A stretch of DNA of 64,000 nt from Saccharothrix tamanrassetensis (GTDB taxonomy: Bacteria > Actinomycetota > Actinomycetes > Mycobacteriales > Pseudonocardiaceae). The translations under genes and the position numbers were made by a program. The stretch is taken from contig NZ_JACHJN010000005.1 in assembly GCF_014203665.1 (NCBI RefSeq), forward strand, positions 310,001 to 374,000, written 5' to 3'. Each line of letters opens with the position of its first letter. Within the stretch, counting starts at the first letter, position 1. This document shows, piece after piece, positions 38,864 through 47,054 of the stretch. The notes beneath the pieces are model-generated. The model did no database searches. It had not been told where the DNA came from and saw only the letters and a program-made list of their open reading frames with translations.

Positions 38864-38903
38864 TCCACCGCTAGGGTCGCGGAGGGCGAACGGGAGGCGA
38901 CCC

Positions 38904-41900
38904 ATGCGATTACCCGAACCGGCCGGACGGATCGACGCCTTCCGCCGGACCGGCGACCCGGACGTGCTGTTCGCGGGCGATGTGCGGGCCGAGATCGCGG
39001 CGTGGCCCGACCCGCCCTCCGCCGAGCGGCGAGCCGCCCTCGGCACCTTGTTCCACCTGCGGTTCGAGCACGGCTCGCCGCCCGACCCGACCGATCTGGC
39101 GTTCGCCCTGGCCTGGCACTGGGAGGTACCGGCCGACGAACGGCCGGTCCTGCTGCGCCGCCTGCTCCCCGGCCCGGACGCGCACCCGACCAGCCAGTTC
39201 GGCGCGGCCATCGCGTTCGGCACGCACGTGGAGCACCCGATCGGCCTGCGCATGGCGCTCGCGCTGATGGAGGACGTGGTCGCGACCACCTCGCACCGCC
39301 ACCACGCGCTGCACGCGAGCCTGCTGGTGACGCTGAACTTCGCGTACTACCGGGCGTCCGGCGACCTGCGCGCCGTGGACGAGTTCATCGACCGCGCCCG
39401 CGCCTGCCTGGACGTCCTGCCCCGGCGGCACCCCGAGCGGGCCTGGTTCCTGGCGGCGGTCGCCATCGGCCTCGCGGTCCGGGTGGAGGCGGGCAGCTTC
39501 GGCGACATCCGGGAGGCCGTGGAGACCGGGGAGCGGGCGTTGGCGATGCGAGGGCGGCGCACCCGCTTCGGGCTCCGGTTCCGCCGCTTCCACCACCCGT
39601 TCGAGCGCGTGCTGGACGACCTCGCCGCGGCCTACGAACCGGCCGACCTCCGACCGGTCCTGCTCGACCAGCTCGCCCGCGTGCACTGCGCCCGGCACCG
39701 GTTCTCCCCGAACCCGCCCGACCTGGACCGCGCCATCGACCTGTGGACCGCCGTGGACGCCCCGGAGGCGCACCACGGCATCGCGCGAGCCGCTCTGGAG
39801 CGGTTCGACCTGACCGGCGACGTGGACGACCTCCACCTCGTCGCCGACGCCGCCCGCCGGGCGGGATCCCTGGCCGGGCCCGGGTACGCCGAGGTCGCCG
39901 AACTCGCCCCGGCACTGCCCCTGGTGGACCGCTCGCTGCCGGCGCACACCCGCGGCGGACTGCTCAGACGCCTCTGGTTGGCCCACGACAGCGCCTCCAT
40001 CGCCGTCGGCGAGCTGGCCCTGGCCGTGAACGGCCTGCCGTTCAAGTTCGACGAAACCCCGCTCGCGCCCAACGCCGACGACCCCGTGCGGGACCGCTTC
40101 CTGGCCCGCCTGTGCGACCTCTACCGCATCCGGTTCGGCACGACCGGCGACCACGCCGACCTGCGGCGCGCCGCCGAACTGGCCGACCAGATCGAGGCCC
40201 TCGCCGAACCGTCCGACCTCAGCGCGGTCGGCGAGGTGTACCGGCTGAGGTTCGCCGAGTCGGGCGCGACCGACGACCTGGCCGCCGCGATCTCCCTGCA
40301 CGAGCAGGCGTTCGCCCTGGACGGCCGTGCGCACCGGCTGGTAGCGGCGCACCTGGCGGCGTTCGCGACGACCGGCACGGCGATCCACCTCGCCCGCGCT
40401 CTGGAGCTGGCCGACCGGGTGGACCCGGGACTCGCCGCACACGTCCACTGGATGCGCTACCGGGAATCCGGCCGGGCCGGCGACCTCGACCAAGTGATAG
40501 AGCTGTTGGCGCGGGCACCGGAGTCCGCCCGCACGCTCGCCGACCTGGCCGCCGCGCACAACGCCCGGTTCGCGGCTCGCGGCGACGTCGCCGACGCCCG
40601 CAGCGCGGTGCGAGCCGCGTCGGCCGCGATGGTTCCCGACCTCGACCCCGGCACCCGGATCGCCTGCCTGAACCACCTCGCCACGGCGAGCCGCCACCTG
40701 TACACCGTGGCCCCGGACGAGATCCCCGACGTCGACTCGCTGGTCGCGGCCTTCGACGCGCTGGGCGAGGGGTGGCCGGCACAGCGCGCGGCGGCCGGCC
40801 GTGCGGTCGGTCTGCTGGCGCTGACCGCGGGGCGGCCCGCGACGGCAGCGCGGGTTCTCGGGCAGGCCGTGAGCCGGTTGCGGTCCGTGACCTGGCGGGA
40901 CAGCCGGTGGGCCGAACAGGAGACCGTGCTCGGTGCGCACCGGCATTTGACCGGAGAGGCGGTGGCCGCGCACCTGGCGGCCGGCGACCCGACGGGCGCG
41001 GTGGAGGTCGCCGAGCAGGGCCGTGCGCTCATCCTGGGCTCCGAACTGGACATCCGCGCCGACCTCACCGACCTCGGACGGGTCGCCCCGCCGGTCGCCC
41101 GCCGCCTCGCCGAAGTCCACGAACGCCTCAACACGCCGATGGTCGCCGACCTCACCGGAACCACCCGGGACACCGTCGGCACGTTGAACCGCGCCAACCT
41201 GTGGTCCGAGCACGACCGGCTGGTGGAGCTGGCCCGCACCCTCCCGGGCCTGGCCGACTTCCTGCGCCCGGTGCCGTTCCCGAGCCTGCGCGAGACCGCG
41301 TCGAACGGTCCGATCGTCCTGGTCAACGCCGCCGCGGGGCGGGCGGACGCGATCATCGTCACCGCCGGCGGCGGCCCGGTGGCCATCCCGCTGCCGCTCC
41401 TGATCGCCGACCTGGACACCCGCCGCGCCGACCTCCGGAAAGCGCTGGCCGCGACCAGGCCGAGCGGCATCCTGCGCGCCCGACGGGTGATCACCGAGCT
41501 GCTCGACTGGCTGTGGGACGCCGCGGTAGGCCCGGTGGCCGAGGTCGTCGGCGAAGGCAGGGTCTGGTGGCTCCCGCTCGGCCCGCTCGGCGACCTGCCG
41601 TTCCACGCCGCCGGCAAGGCCCTGGACCGCTTCGTCTCGTCCTACGTCCCGACCATCCGCACCCTGCACCACGCCCGGCAACGCCCACGACCGACCGCCC
41701 GACGCCAACTGGCGGTCGCCGTCGAACACGCCCCCGGCCTACCCCGGCTGCCCGGCACCACCGCCGAGGCCGCCGTGCTGCACACCGAGGGCGCCGAGCT
41801 GCTGGCCGACGCCACCACGGCGCAGGTGCTGGCCGCCTTGCCGAACTGCACGTGGGCACACTTCGCCTGTCACGCGACCGTGGACGCCGCCACGACCTCC

Positions 41901-42266
41901 CGCGCCGTCCTGCACTTGAGCGACGGCACCCTGTCGGTGGAGGCGATCAGCCGCGTGAGGCCGGAACACGCCGAACTGGCCTACCTGTCCGCGTGCTCGA
42001 CAGCGGCCAGGGGCCGGCACGCCGACGAGCCGCTGAACCTCGCGGCGGCGTTCCACCTGGCAGGGTTCCGCCACGTGGTGGCCAGCCTGTGGCCGCTGAA
42101 CGACGCGATGGCGGCACACGCGGCCAAGGCCTTCTACGACCACCTGCCGGACACCCCGTACGCCGACCGGGCCGCCGAAGCCGTCCGCGCGGTGGCCCTG
42201 CGGCTGCGCGCCGAGCACCCGCACCGACCGGACCTGTGGGCGACGCTCGTGCACAGCGGCCCCTAG
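38904..42266 (+). CDS. CHAT-domain (caspase-like) protein with helical repeats
   Basis: 1120 residues. Residues 1-700 are Ala/Leu/Arg-rich and helical, with recurring patterns such as LAxxxRxRFxxTGDxxDL, consistent with degenerate TPR-like repeats. The C-terminal CHAT domain (about 830-1115) has the His motif HFACHA (H986/H990) and the Cys motif LSACST (Cys1031), the dyad of caspase/separase-type CHAT proteases. GFRHVVASLWPLND follows, as is typical. CHAT proteins act in signalling and in some anti-phage or cell-death systems; here no CRISPR, gasdermin or toxin gene adjoins. ATG with GGGAGGCGA before it. A long terminator follows. Confidence 0.85.
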   Translation: MRLPEPAGRIDAFRRTGDPDVLFAGDVRAEIAAWPDPPSAERRAALGTLFHLRFEHGSPPDPTDLAFALAWHWEVPADERPVLLRRLLPGPDAHPTSQFGAAIAFGTHVEHPIGLRMALALMEDVVATTSHRHHALHASLLVTLNFAYYRASGDLRAVDEFIDRARACLDVLPRRHPERAWFLAAVAIGLAVRVEAGSFGDIREAVETGERALAMRGRRTRFGLRFRRFHHPFERVLDDLAAAYEPADLRPVLLDQLARVHCARHRFSPNPPDLDRAIDLWTAVDAPEAHHGIARAALERFDLTGDVDDLHLVADAARRAGSLAGPGYAEVAELAPALPLVDRSLPAHTRGGLLRRLWLAHDSASIAVGELALAVNGLPFKFDETPLAPNADDPVRDRFLARLCDLYRIRFGTTGDHADLRRAAELADQIEALAEPSDLSAVGEVYRLRFAESGATDDLAAAISLHEQAFALDGRAHRLVAAHLAAFATTGTAIHLARALELADRVDPGLAAHVHWMRYRESGRAGDLDQVIELLARAPESARTLADLAAAHNARFAARGDVADARSAVRAASAAMVPDLDPGTRIACLNHLATASRHLYTVAPDEIPDVDSLVAAFDALGEGWPAQRAAAGRAVGLLALTAGRPATAARVLGQAVSRLRSVTWRDSRWAEQETVLGAHRHLTGEAVAAHLAAGDPTGAVEVAEQGRALILGSELDIRADLTDLGRVAPPVARRLAEVHERLNTPMVADLTGTTRDTVGTLNRANLWSEHDRLVELARTLPGLADFLRPVPFPSLRETASNGPIVLVNAAAGRADAIIVTAGGGPVAIPLPLLIADLDTRRADLRKALAATRPSGILRARRVITELLDWLWDAAVGPVAEVVGEGRVWWLPLGPLGDLPFHAAGKALDRFVSSYVPTIRTLHHARQRPRPTARRQLAVAVEHAPGLPRLPGTTAEAAVLHTEGAELLADATTAQVLAALPNCTWAHFACHATVDAATTSRAVLHLSDGTLSVEAISRVRPEHAELAYLSACSTAARGRHADEPLNLAAAFHLAGFRHVVASLWPLNDAMAAHAAKAFYDHLPDTPYADRAAEAVRAVALRLRAEHPHRPDLWATLVHSGP

Positions 42267-42271
42267 CACCG

Positions 42272-42307
42272 GGCGCCCGGCGGGAACGGCGTCCCGCCCT
42301 GGGTGCC
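42272..42307. terminator. Terminator after the CHAT gene
   Basis: GGCGCCC and GGCGGGA (42272-42285) pair with TCCCGCC and GGGTGCC (42292-42307), a two-part stem of 14 pairs with a 6-nt loop, 5 bases after the CHAT stop. Confidence 0.75.
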
Positions 42308-42319
42308 GGTCGCCGTCGT

Positions 42320-42387
42320 CAGGACTTGGCCCAGGGCTTCGGGAGTTCAGGACTTCGTCCAGGGCTTCAGGACTTCGTCCAGGGACT
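42320..42387. repeat. 20-nt repeat duplicated over the end of the DUF4232 gene
   Basis: CAGGACTTCGTCCAGGGCTT (42348-42367) and CAGGACTTCGTCCAGGGACT (42368-42387) are adjacent; a third, diverged copy is at 42320-42339. In gene direction each encodes Pro-Trp-(Thr/Ala)-Lys-Ser followed by TGA, so the stop region has been tandemly duplicated. Confidence 0.85.
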
Positions 42388-42939
42388 GACGCCGAGCTTG
42401 CCGGTGCTGCCCAGGTCGATCGTGACCGGGTTCGACTCCGCTCCGCCCGGTGCGCCGTCCGGTCCGAGGTGTGGCGTGAACGTCTGCCGAGGACGCCCGG
42501 CCAGCGGGGCGATGTCGATCCGCACACCCACCTGCGGGGGGTTGGTGGTGTCGTCGTAGGTGTTGCGCCACACCAGGCCCGTGGTGGCCGCGTCGCCGGG
42601 CTGGAGGGTGACCGGGGTCGGTGGCACCTCGAACGACTCGACCGTCGAGATCTCCTTGGACCCGCGCAACACCCGGACGTCCAGCACCCGGCCGTCCTCG
42701 TCCAGCAGCTTCAGGTCCGGGTAGCCCTCCACCGCGTACGGCTCGGTGCCGCAGTTGTCCATCCGCAACACGAGGACCCGCAGGCCCATCGCCGCGTCAC
42801 CGCCGGCCGCGCTGAAGGCCAACCCGCCCGCCGGGCACGCCGCCGGGGAGGGGGATGGCGCGGGCGAGGGCAGGGGCGGCTGGTAGCCGCAAGCGGTCAC
42901 GGCCAGGACGAGCGTCAGGGAAACCAGCCGTCCGATCAC
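42367..42939 (-). CDS. DUF4232 domain lipoprotein
   Basis: 190 residues. The lipobox VTAC (Cys17) is followed by a Pro/Ser linker (PLPSPAPSPSPAA). The DUF4232 domain (about 34-180) has GGGDAAMGLRVLVLRMDNCG and VEGYPDLKLLDEDGR, the family signature, with two cysteines that probably form a disulphide. DUF4232 proteins are common actinobacterial surface lipoproteins with no proven function. The C-terminus PWTKS lies inside a duplicated 20-nt repeat. Confidence 0.82.
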   Translation of the reverse strand: MIGRLVSLTLVLAVTACGYQPPLPSPAPSPSPAACPAGGLAFSAAGGDAAMGLRVLVLRMDNCGTEPYAVEGYPDLKLLDEDGRVLDVRVLRGSKEISTVESFEVPPTPVTLQPGDAATTGLVWRNTYDDTTNPPQVGVRIDIAPLAGRPRQTFTPHLGPDGAPGGAESNPVTIDLGSTGKLGVSPWTKS

Positions 42940-42991
42940 CGGGTGACTATTTCACAGCCGTGCCCGCGAGGAACCCGGTGGCCGGCCGCGG

Positions 42992-44458
42992 TCACCGGGC
43001 GAGCTGGAACGCGCGGGCCCTGGTGCCGGCCAGTTGCTCGCCCACGTCGCCGCGCAGGGTCTGCACCGAGTCGAGCAGGTAGTTCTGCCGCACCCGCCAC
43101 GGGCCTCGGTCGCCCTGCCGGGGGAACGCGTCGATCGACCGCTGGACGTAGCCGGAAGTCAGGTCCAGCAACGGTTTGCGCGCCATCACCCGGTCCGGCC
43201 GGGGTACCGCGGAGGAGAACCCCTCGCGGTCCAGGTAATCGAGCACCTTGCACACCAGTCGGGACGTCAGGTCGGCGCGCAGCGTCCACGAGGCGTTGGT
43301 GTAGCCGATGCACACCGCGAAGTTCGGGATGCCGGTGATCATCGCGCCGCGCCACACGAACTGCTCGGACAGGTCGACGGTCCGGCCGTCCACGCCGGGC
43401 GCGATGCCGCCGAGCGCCAGCAGCCGCAGGCCGGTCGCGGTGACCACGACGTCGGCCGCCAGCACCCGCCCGGACCTCAACCGGATGCCTTCGGGCACGA
43501 ACGTGTCGACGTGGTCGGTGACCACGGACGCCCGGCCCGCGTTGATCGCCTTGAACAGGTCGGCGTCCGGGATCGCGCACAGCCGCTGGTCCCACGGGTC
43601 GTAGGTCGGGGTGAAGTGCTCCCGCACCGCCCGTTCGTCCTCCAGCGCCCGCTTCGCCAGGCCGGTGAGCAGCTTGCGCGCCGTGCCGGGGAACCGGCGG
43701 CAGAACTGGTGGAAGCCGGTGGTGAACGCGATGTTCTTGGCCCGCACGATCCGGTGCGCCAGGCCGGCGGGCAGCAGCTCGCGGATGCGGTCGGCGACCT
43801 TGTCGCGTCCCGGCACCGGGCTGATCCAGGTGGGGGAGCGCTGGAGCATGGTCACGTGCGCGGCGGTGCCGGCCATCGACGGCACGATGGTCACGGCGGT
43901 CGCGCCGCTGCCGATGACGACCACCCGCTTGCCCGCGTAGTCCAGGTCTGCCGGCCAGAACTGCGGGTGCACCACCCGACCCTCGTAGGACGCGACACCG
44001 GGGAACTCCGGCTCGTGACCCCGCTCGTAGTCGTAGTAGCCCGCGCAGGAGTAGAGGAACCCGCACGTCAGCGTGCCGCCGTCGCTCAACGTCAAGGTCC
44101 AGCGCTGGTCCCGGGTCGACCAGTCCGCCCCGAGCACCTTGGTGCGGAACCGGATGTGCCGGTCGATGCCGTGGGTGGCGGCGGTGCGCCGGACGTAGTC
44201 CAGGATCGACGGCCCGTCCGCGATGGACTCGGCCTCGCGCCACGGCTCGAACGGGTAGCCGAGGGTGAACATGTCCGAGTCGGACCGGACGCCGGGGTAG
44301 CGGAACAGGTCCCACGTGCCGCCGATCGCGTCGCGCGCTTCGAGGATCGCGTAGGACCGGCCGGGGTGCTCGGTGCCCAGGCGGTACGCCGCGCCGATGC
44401 CGGAGAGCCCGGCGCCCACGATCACGACGTCGAGGTGGGCGGGTTCGGTGGTGACCAT
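42992..44458 (-). CDS. Flavin-containing (Baeyer-Villiger type) monooxygenase
   Basis: 488 residues with two Rossmann motifs: FAD-binding DVVIVGAGLSGIGAAYRL near the N-terminus and NADPH-binding KRVVVIGSGATAVTIV at about 195. Before the second one, YEGRVVHPQFWP matches the type I BVMO fingerprint FxGxxxHxxxWP with Tyr for Phe. GGTWDLFRYPGVRSDSDMFT is typical of EthA-like enzymes. It inserts oxygen next to ketones or oxidises sulphur compounds; the substrate is unknown. The ATG at 44458 (after TGGGGAC) is preferred to a GTG twelve codons upstream. Minus strand, alone. Confidence 0.84.
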   Translation of the reverse strand: MVTTEPAHLDVVIVGAGLSGIGAAYRLGTEHPGRSYAILEARDAIGGTWDLFRYPGVRSDSDMFTLGYPFEPWREAESIADGPSILDYVRRTAATHGIDRHIRFRTKVLGADWSTRDQRWTLTLSDGGTLTCGFLYSCAGYYDYERGHEPEFPGVASYEGRVVHPQFWPADLDYAGKRVVVIGSGATAVTIVPSMAGTAAHVTMLQRSPTWISPVPGRDKVADRIRELLPAGLAHRIVRAKNIAFTTGFHQFCRRFPGTARKLLTGLAKRALEDERAVREHFTPTYDPWDQRLCAIPDADLFKAINAGRASVVTDHVDTFVPEGIRLRSGRVLAADVVVTATGLRLLALGGIAPGVDGRTVDLSEQFVWRGAMITGIPNFAVCIGYTNASWTLRADLTSRLVCKVLDYLDREGFSSAVPRPDRVMARKPLLDLTSGYVQRSIDAFPRQGDRGPWRVRQNYLLDSVQTLRGDVGEQLAGTRARAFQLAR

Positions 44459-44595
44459 GTCCCCAGTGTGCTGGCCGTGCGACTCCGGATCCACGCGGCC
44501 ACCGCCGGCAGCCCGCCGTCCGCGGTCGGGAAACGCGGCGGACCCGTCCGCCGGCCACCTGTCGTGCAGCAGGGCCGGCGCGCGGTTAGCTTCGG

Positions 44596-45825
44596 GTGGT
44601 GGACGTGGTGGTGGTAGGCGCGGGACTGGCCGGGCTCAGCGCGGCGCGGGCGCTGCGCGAGTCCGGTGTGGGCGTGACGGTGCTGGAAGCGGGCGACGAC
44701 GTCGGTGGGCGGGTGCGCACCGACGTCGTGGACGGCGTGCGACTGGACCGGGGCTTCCAGCTCCTGCTGCCCGCCTACCCGGCGCTGTCCCGCGTCGACC
44801 TGGACGCGCTTGACCTCCAGCCGTTCCGGCGGGGTGTGTTCATCCACGACAACGGGCGGCACGACCTCCTGGCCGATCCGCGCGGAGGTCCGGCGGCGTG
44901 GCAGGGCGCGATGGCGCAGCGCGTGCTGGGGCTGCGCGACCTGGCCGGACTGGGCGCGTTCTCGGCCCGCGACCTGCGCGCCCGGACCATCCTGGACTCG
45001 CCCGACCCGACCACCCGGGAGGAACTCGGGCGGTGGCTGTCGGACGACGCGGTGGCCCGCGTCTTCCGGCCGTTCCTCCAGGGCGTCTTCCTGGAAGCCG
45101 AACTCGTCACTTCGTCGCGGTTCTTCCGCCTGGTGTGGCGGTGCTTCGGCCTGGGCGGTGCGGCGCTGCCGGCCGAGGGCATGGTCGCGCTGCCGCGTCA
45201 GCTGGCGGCCGGCATCCCGGTGCGGACGGGGGCCGAGGTGGTGGCGGTCCGCGACGACGGCGTGGACCTCGCCGACGGGTCACGGGTCGACGCCGACGCC
45301 GTGGTGGTCGCGACCGACGGCACCACCGCCGCCAGGCTGCTGCCCGAGTGCCCCGAACCGACCTGGAACGGTGTCACCACCTGGTACTTCCGGCCGCCGG
45401 AGCCGCCGTTGCGCGACCCGACGCTGCTGGTCGACGCGAACGGCGGCCCGATCGCCAACACCGCCGTCATCTCCGAGGTGGCGCCCGGCTACTCGCCCGA
45501 CGCGCCGCTGGTGCAGGCCTCCGTGCTGGCCAACACCGGCGCCGGCTCCGGTTCCGGCGCCGATGTCGCGGAGCGGGACGTGCGCAGTGCGCTGGCCAGG
45601 CTCTACGGCGTCGACACCCGGTCGTGGGAAACCCTGGCCCGGTACGAGATCCCGCACGCGCTGCCGGCGATGCCCGCGCCGCACCGGTTCCGTTCGCCGG
45701 TCCGGATGGGCGGACGGCGGTACGTGTGCGGCGACCACCGGGACACCAGTTCGATCCAGGGTGCGTTGGTGTCCGGCCGCCGCGCCGCCCGTGCCGTGCT
45801 CGCCGACCTCCGCGGTGACCGCTGA
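44596..45825 (+). CDS. FAD-dependent amine-oxidase-like oxidoreductase
   Basis: 409 residues. The FAD motif VVVVGAGLAGLSAARALRES starts at residue 4 and GDDVGGRVRTD follows; the C-terminal FAD contact is VCGDHRDTSSIQGALVSGRRAA. It resembles plant-type phytoene desaturase/protoporphyrinogen-oxidase-like proteins of actinobacteria. It stands apart from the crt cluster and its substrate is not known. GTG at 44596; an adjacent GTG is possible. Divergent from the BVMO gene with 137 bases between. The stop lies in a heptamer TGA repeat. Confidence 0.75.
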   Translation: MVDVVVVGAGLAGLSAARALRESGVGVTVLEAGDDVGGRVRTDVVDGVRLDRGFQLLLPAYPALSRVDLDALDLQPFRRGVFIHDNGRHDLLADPRGGPAAWQGAMAQRVLGLRDLAGLGAFSARDLRARTILDSPDPTTREELGRWLSDDAVARVFRPFLQGVFLEAELVTSSRFFRLVWRCFGLGGAALPAEGMVALPRQLAAGIPVRTGAEVVAVRDDGVDLADGSRVDADAVVVATDGTTAARLLPECPEPTWNGVTTWYFRPPEPPLRDPTLLVDANGGPIANTAVISEVAPGYSPDAPLVQASVLANTGAGSGSGADVAERDVRSALARLYGVDTRSWETLARYEIPHALPAMPAPHRFRSPVRMGGRRYVCGDHRDTSSIQGALVSGRRAARAVLADLRGDR

Positions 45826-45876
45826 TCGGTGACCGGTGATCAGTGACCGCTGACCGCTGAACCGCTGACCGGTGAT
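45820..45876. repeat. Heptamer repeat CGSTGAN, 8 copies, over a stop codon
   Basis: CGCTGAT, CGGTGAC, CGGTGAT, CAGTGAC, CGCTGAC, CGCTGAA, then one extra C, CGCTGAC, CGGTGAT. The first unit contains the stop of the FAD oxidoreductase gene. The 7-nt period puts TGA in every frame, as at 17125-17166. Confidence 0.8.
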
Positions 45877-45897
45877 CGCCGAGGCGGGTGGAAAGAG

Positions 45898-45928
45898 GTG
45901 GCCGCCGATTGTGGGGATCGGCGGCCAC
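45898..45928. terminator. Bidirectional terminator
   Basis: GTGGCCGCCGAT (45898-45909) and ATCGGCGGCCAC (45917-45928), a perfect 12-bp stem with a 7-nt loop, between convergent genes. Confidence 0.8.
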
Positions 45929-45972
45929 CCGACTGAGGGGGACGGGCTACCCGGGGCCCGGACCGGTGCGGC

Positions 45973-46914
45973 TCACCGCTCCGCGCAGCGTTCGCTGTCC
46001 GGGCAGCTGCGCAGCAGCTCCACCCGTGGCGGGGCGGTGATCTCCGCCGGCCGGGAGCCGCCGCCGGGCCACTGCACGGAGACCGCGATCGAGGACGCGT
46101 TGTTGTCGTAGCGCTTCTCGACGAAGCTGCGGTCGGCGTTGACCACGTTCACCACGTCGTACACGCCCGACGGCAGGTCGGTCAGGTCGAGCCACTGGTA
46201 GTCGACCCGGTAGTCGTAGTCGTCACCGGAACCCACCGAGATGCCCTCCACCACGTCCAGCGCCTGCGGTTCGTGGTGGCGGCACCGGTTCTGCCGGAGG
46301 AACTCCGCCAGCTTGCCCTCCGGCGTCCGGGTGCTCTTCGGCCGGTTCGGCAGGTCGCGGGCGTCCCTGGCGGGGTAGCGGTCGCCGAGGCAGAAGCCGT
46401 TCTTGCGGTCCTGCACCAGGGTTTCGCCGCCGGGGGTGCGCAGCTGGAAGTGCTCGAAGTCCAGCAGGTGCCAGTGCACGTGCGCGGGGGCGGGCTCGTA
46501 GTACACCGAAGCCGGGATGGCGTGCTGGGCCTGGTCGTACGAACCGGGGATCGAACGGTCCGAGCGGGACTGGAACGCCTGCCGCGCGGTCATCGTCGGC
46601 ACGTCCACCGAGTCGCGCTTGGCGTAGACCAGCAGTGGGCCCTCGCCGATGTTGTCCACCGATGTGGTGAACCTGAGCCGCACCGCGCCGATCGGGCCGG
46701 AGTCCACACAGGACCCGCTCGGCGCGTCCGCGTCGGCCACCATGCACACGTCCCAGTCGGTGCACAGCCCCGGATCCCGGTTCGTGCCACCGGCGCAGCC
46801 GACCGGCGCCTGTCTCAGATCCGGCAGCAGGGGCCCCTCGTCGGCCGGTGCGCCGCCCAGGGCGGCCACGGTCGTCACGGCCGCGGCCACCGTACGGAAT
46901 TTCCTGATCACCAC
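45973..46914 (-). CDS. Secreted lysyl-oxidase-like protein
   Basis: 313 residues with an N-terminal signal sequence (about 1-25). The domain at about 75-290 resembles the lysyl oxidase family: PAHVHWHLLDFEHFQL supplies the His cluster that binds copper, and CLGDRYPARDARDLP plus the late DLPSGVYDVVNVVNADRSFVEKRYDNN match bacterial members. Several cysteines suggest disulphides. Lysyl oxidases make aldehydes on lysine side chains; bacterial substrates are mostly unknown. The start lies 40 bases from a CACTCG-type palindrome, which may also serve this gene. Confidence 0.75.
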   Translation of the reverse strand: MVIRKFRTVAAAVTTVAALGGAPADEGPLLPDLRQAPVGCAGGTNRDPGLCTDWDVCMVADADAPSGSCVDSGPIGAVRLRFTTSVDNIGEGPLLVYAKRDSVDVPTMTARQAFQSRSDRSIPGSYDQAQHAIPASVYYEPAPAHVHWHLLDFEHFQLRTPGGETLVQDRKNGFCLGDRYPARDARDLPNRPKSTRTPEGKLAEFLRQNRCRHHEPQALDVVEGISVGSGDDYDYRVDYQWLDLTDLPSGVYDVVNVVNADRSFVEKRYDNNASSIAVSVQWPGGGSRPAEITAPPRVELLRSCPDSERCAER

Positions 46915-46954
46915 GACAACCTAGTGCGGGGACACCCCGGTCGACACCCTCGTT

Positions 46955-46968
46955 CACTCGATCGACTG
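46955..46968. promoter_or_regulatory. CACTCG-NN-CGAGTG palindrome, copy 2
   Basis: CACTCG-AT-CGACTG, one mismatch to the consensus, ending 86 bases before the wecB GTG at 47055 and 40 bases before the start of the lysyl-oxidase-like gene on the other strand. Confidence 0.45.
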
Positions 46969-47054
46969 AGGTGCAACGGAAAACGACCCGGCAGAACCTA
47001 ACGTGTCGCGCGATCCGGCTCTGGTCGTCCTGGGCAAAGAGGAGATACTTCACG

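Noticed and set aside
46955-46968. Palindrome as a LexA, CRP or BldD site
   Set aside because: LexA sites have GAAC-N4-GTTC, CRP sites TGTGA-N6-TCACA and BldD boxes a central CWG; none fits CACTCG-NN-CGAGTG.
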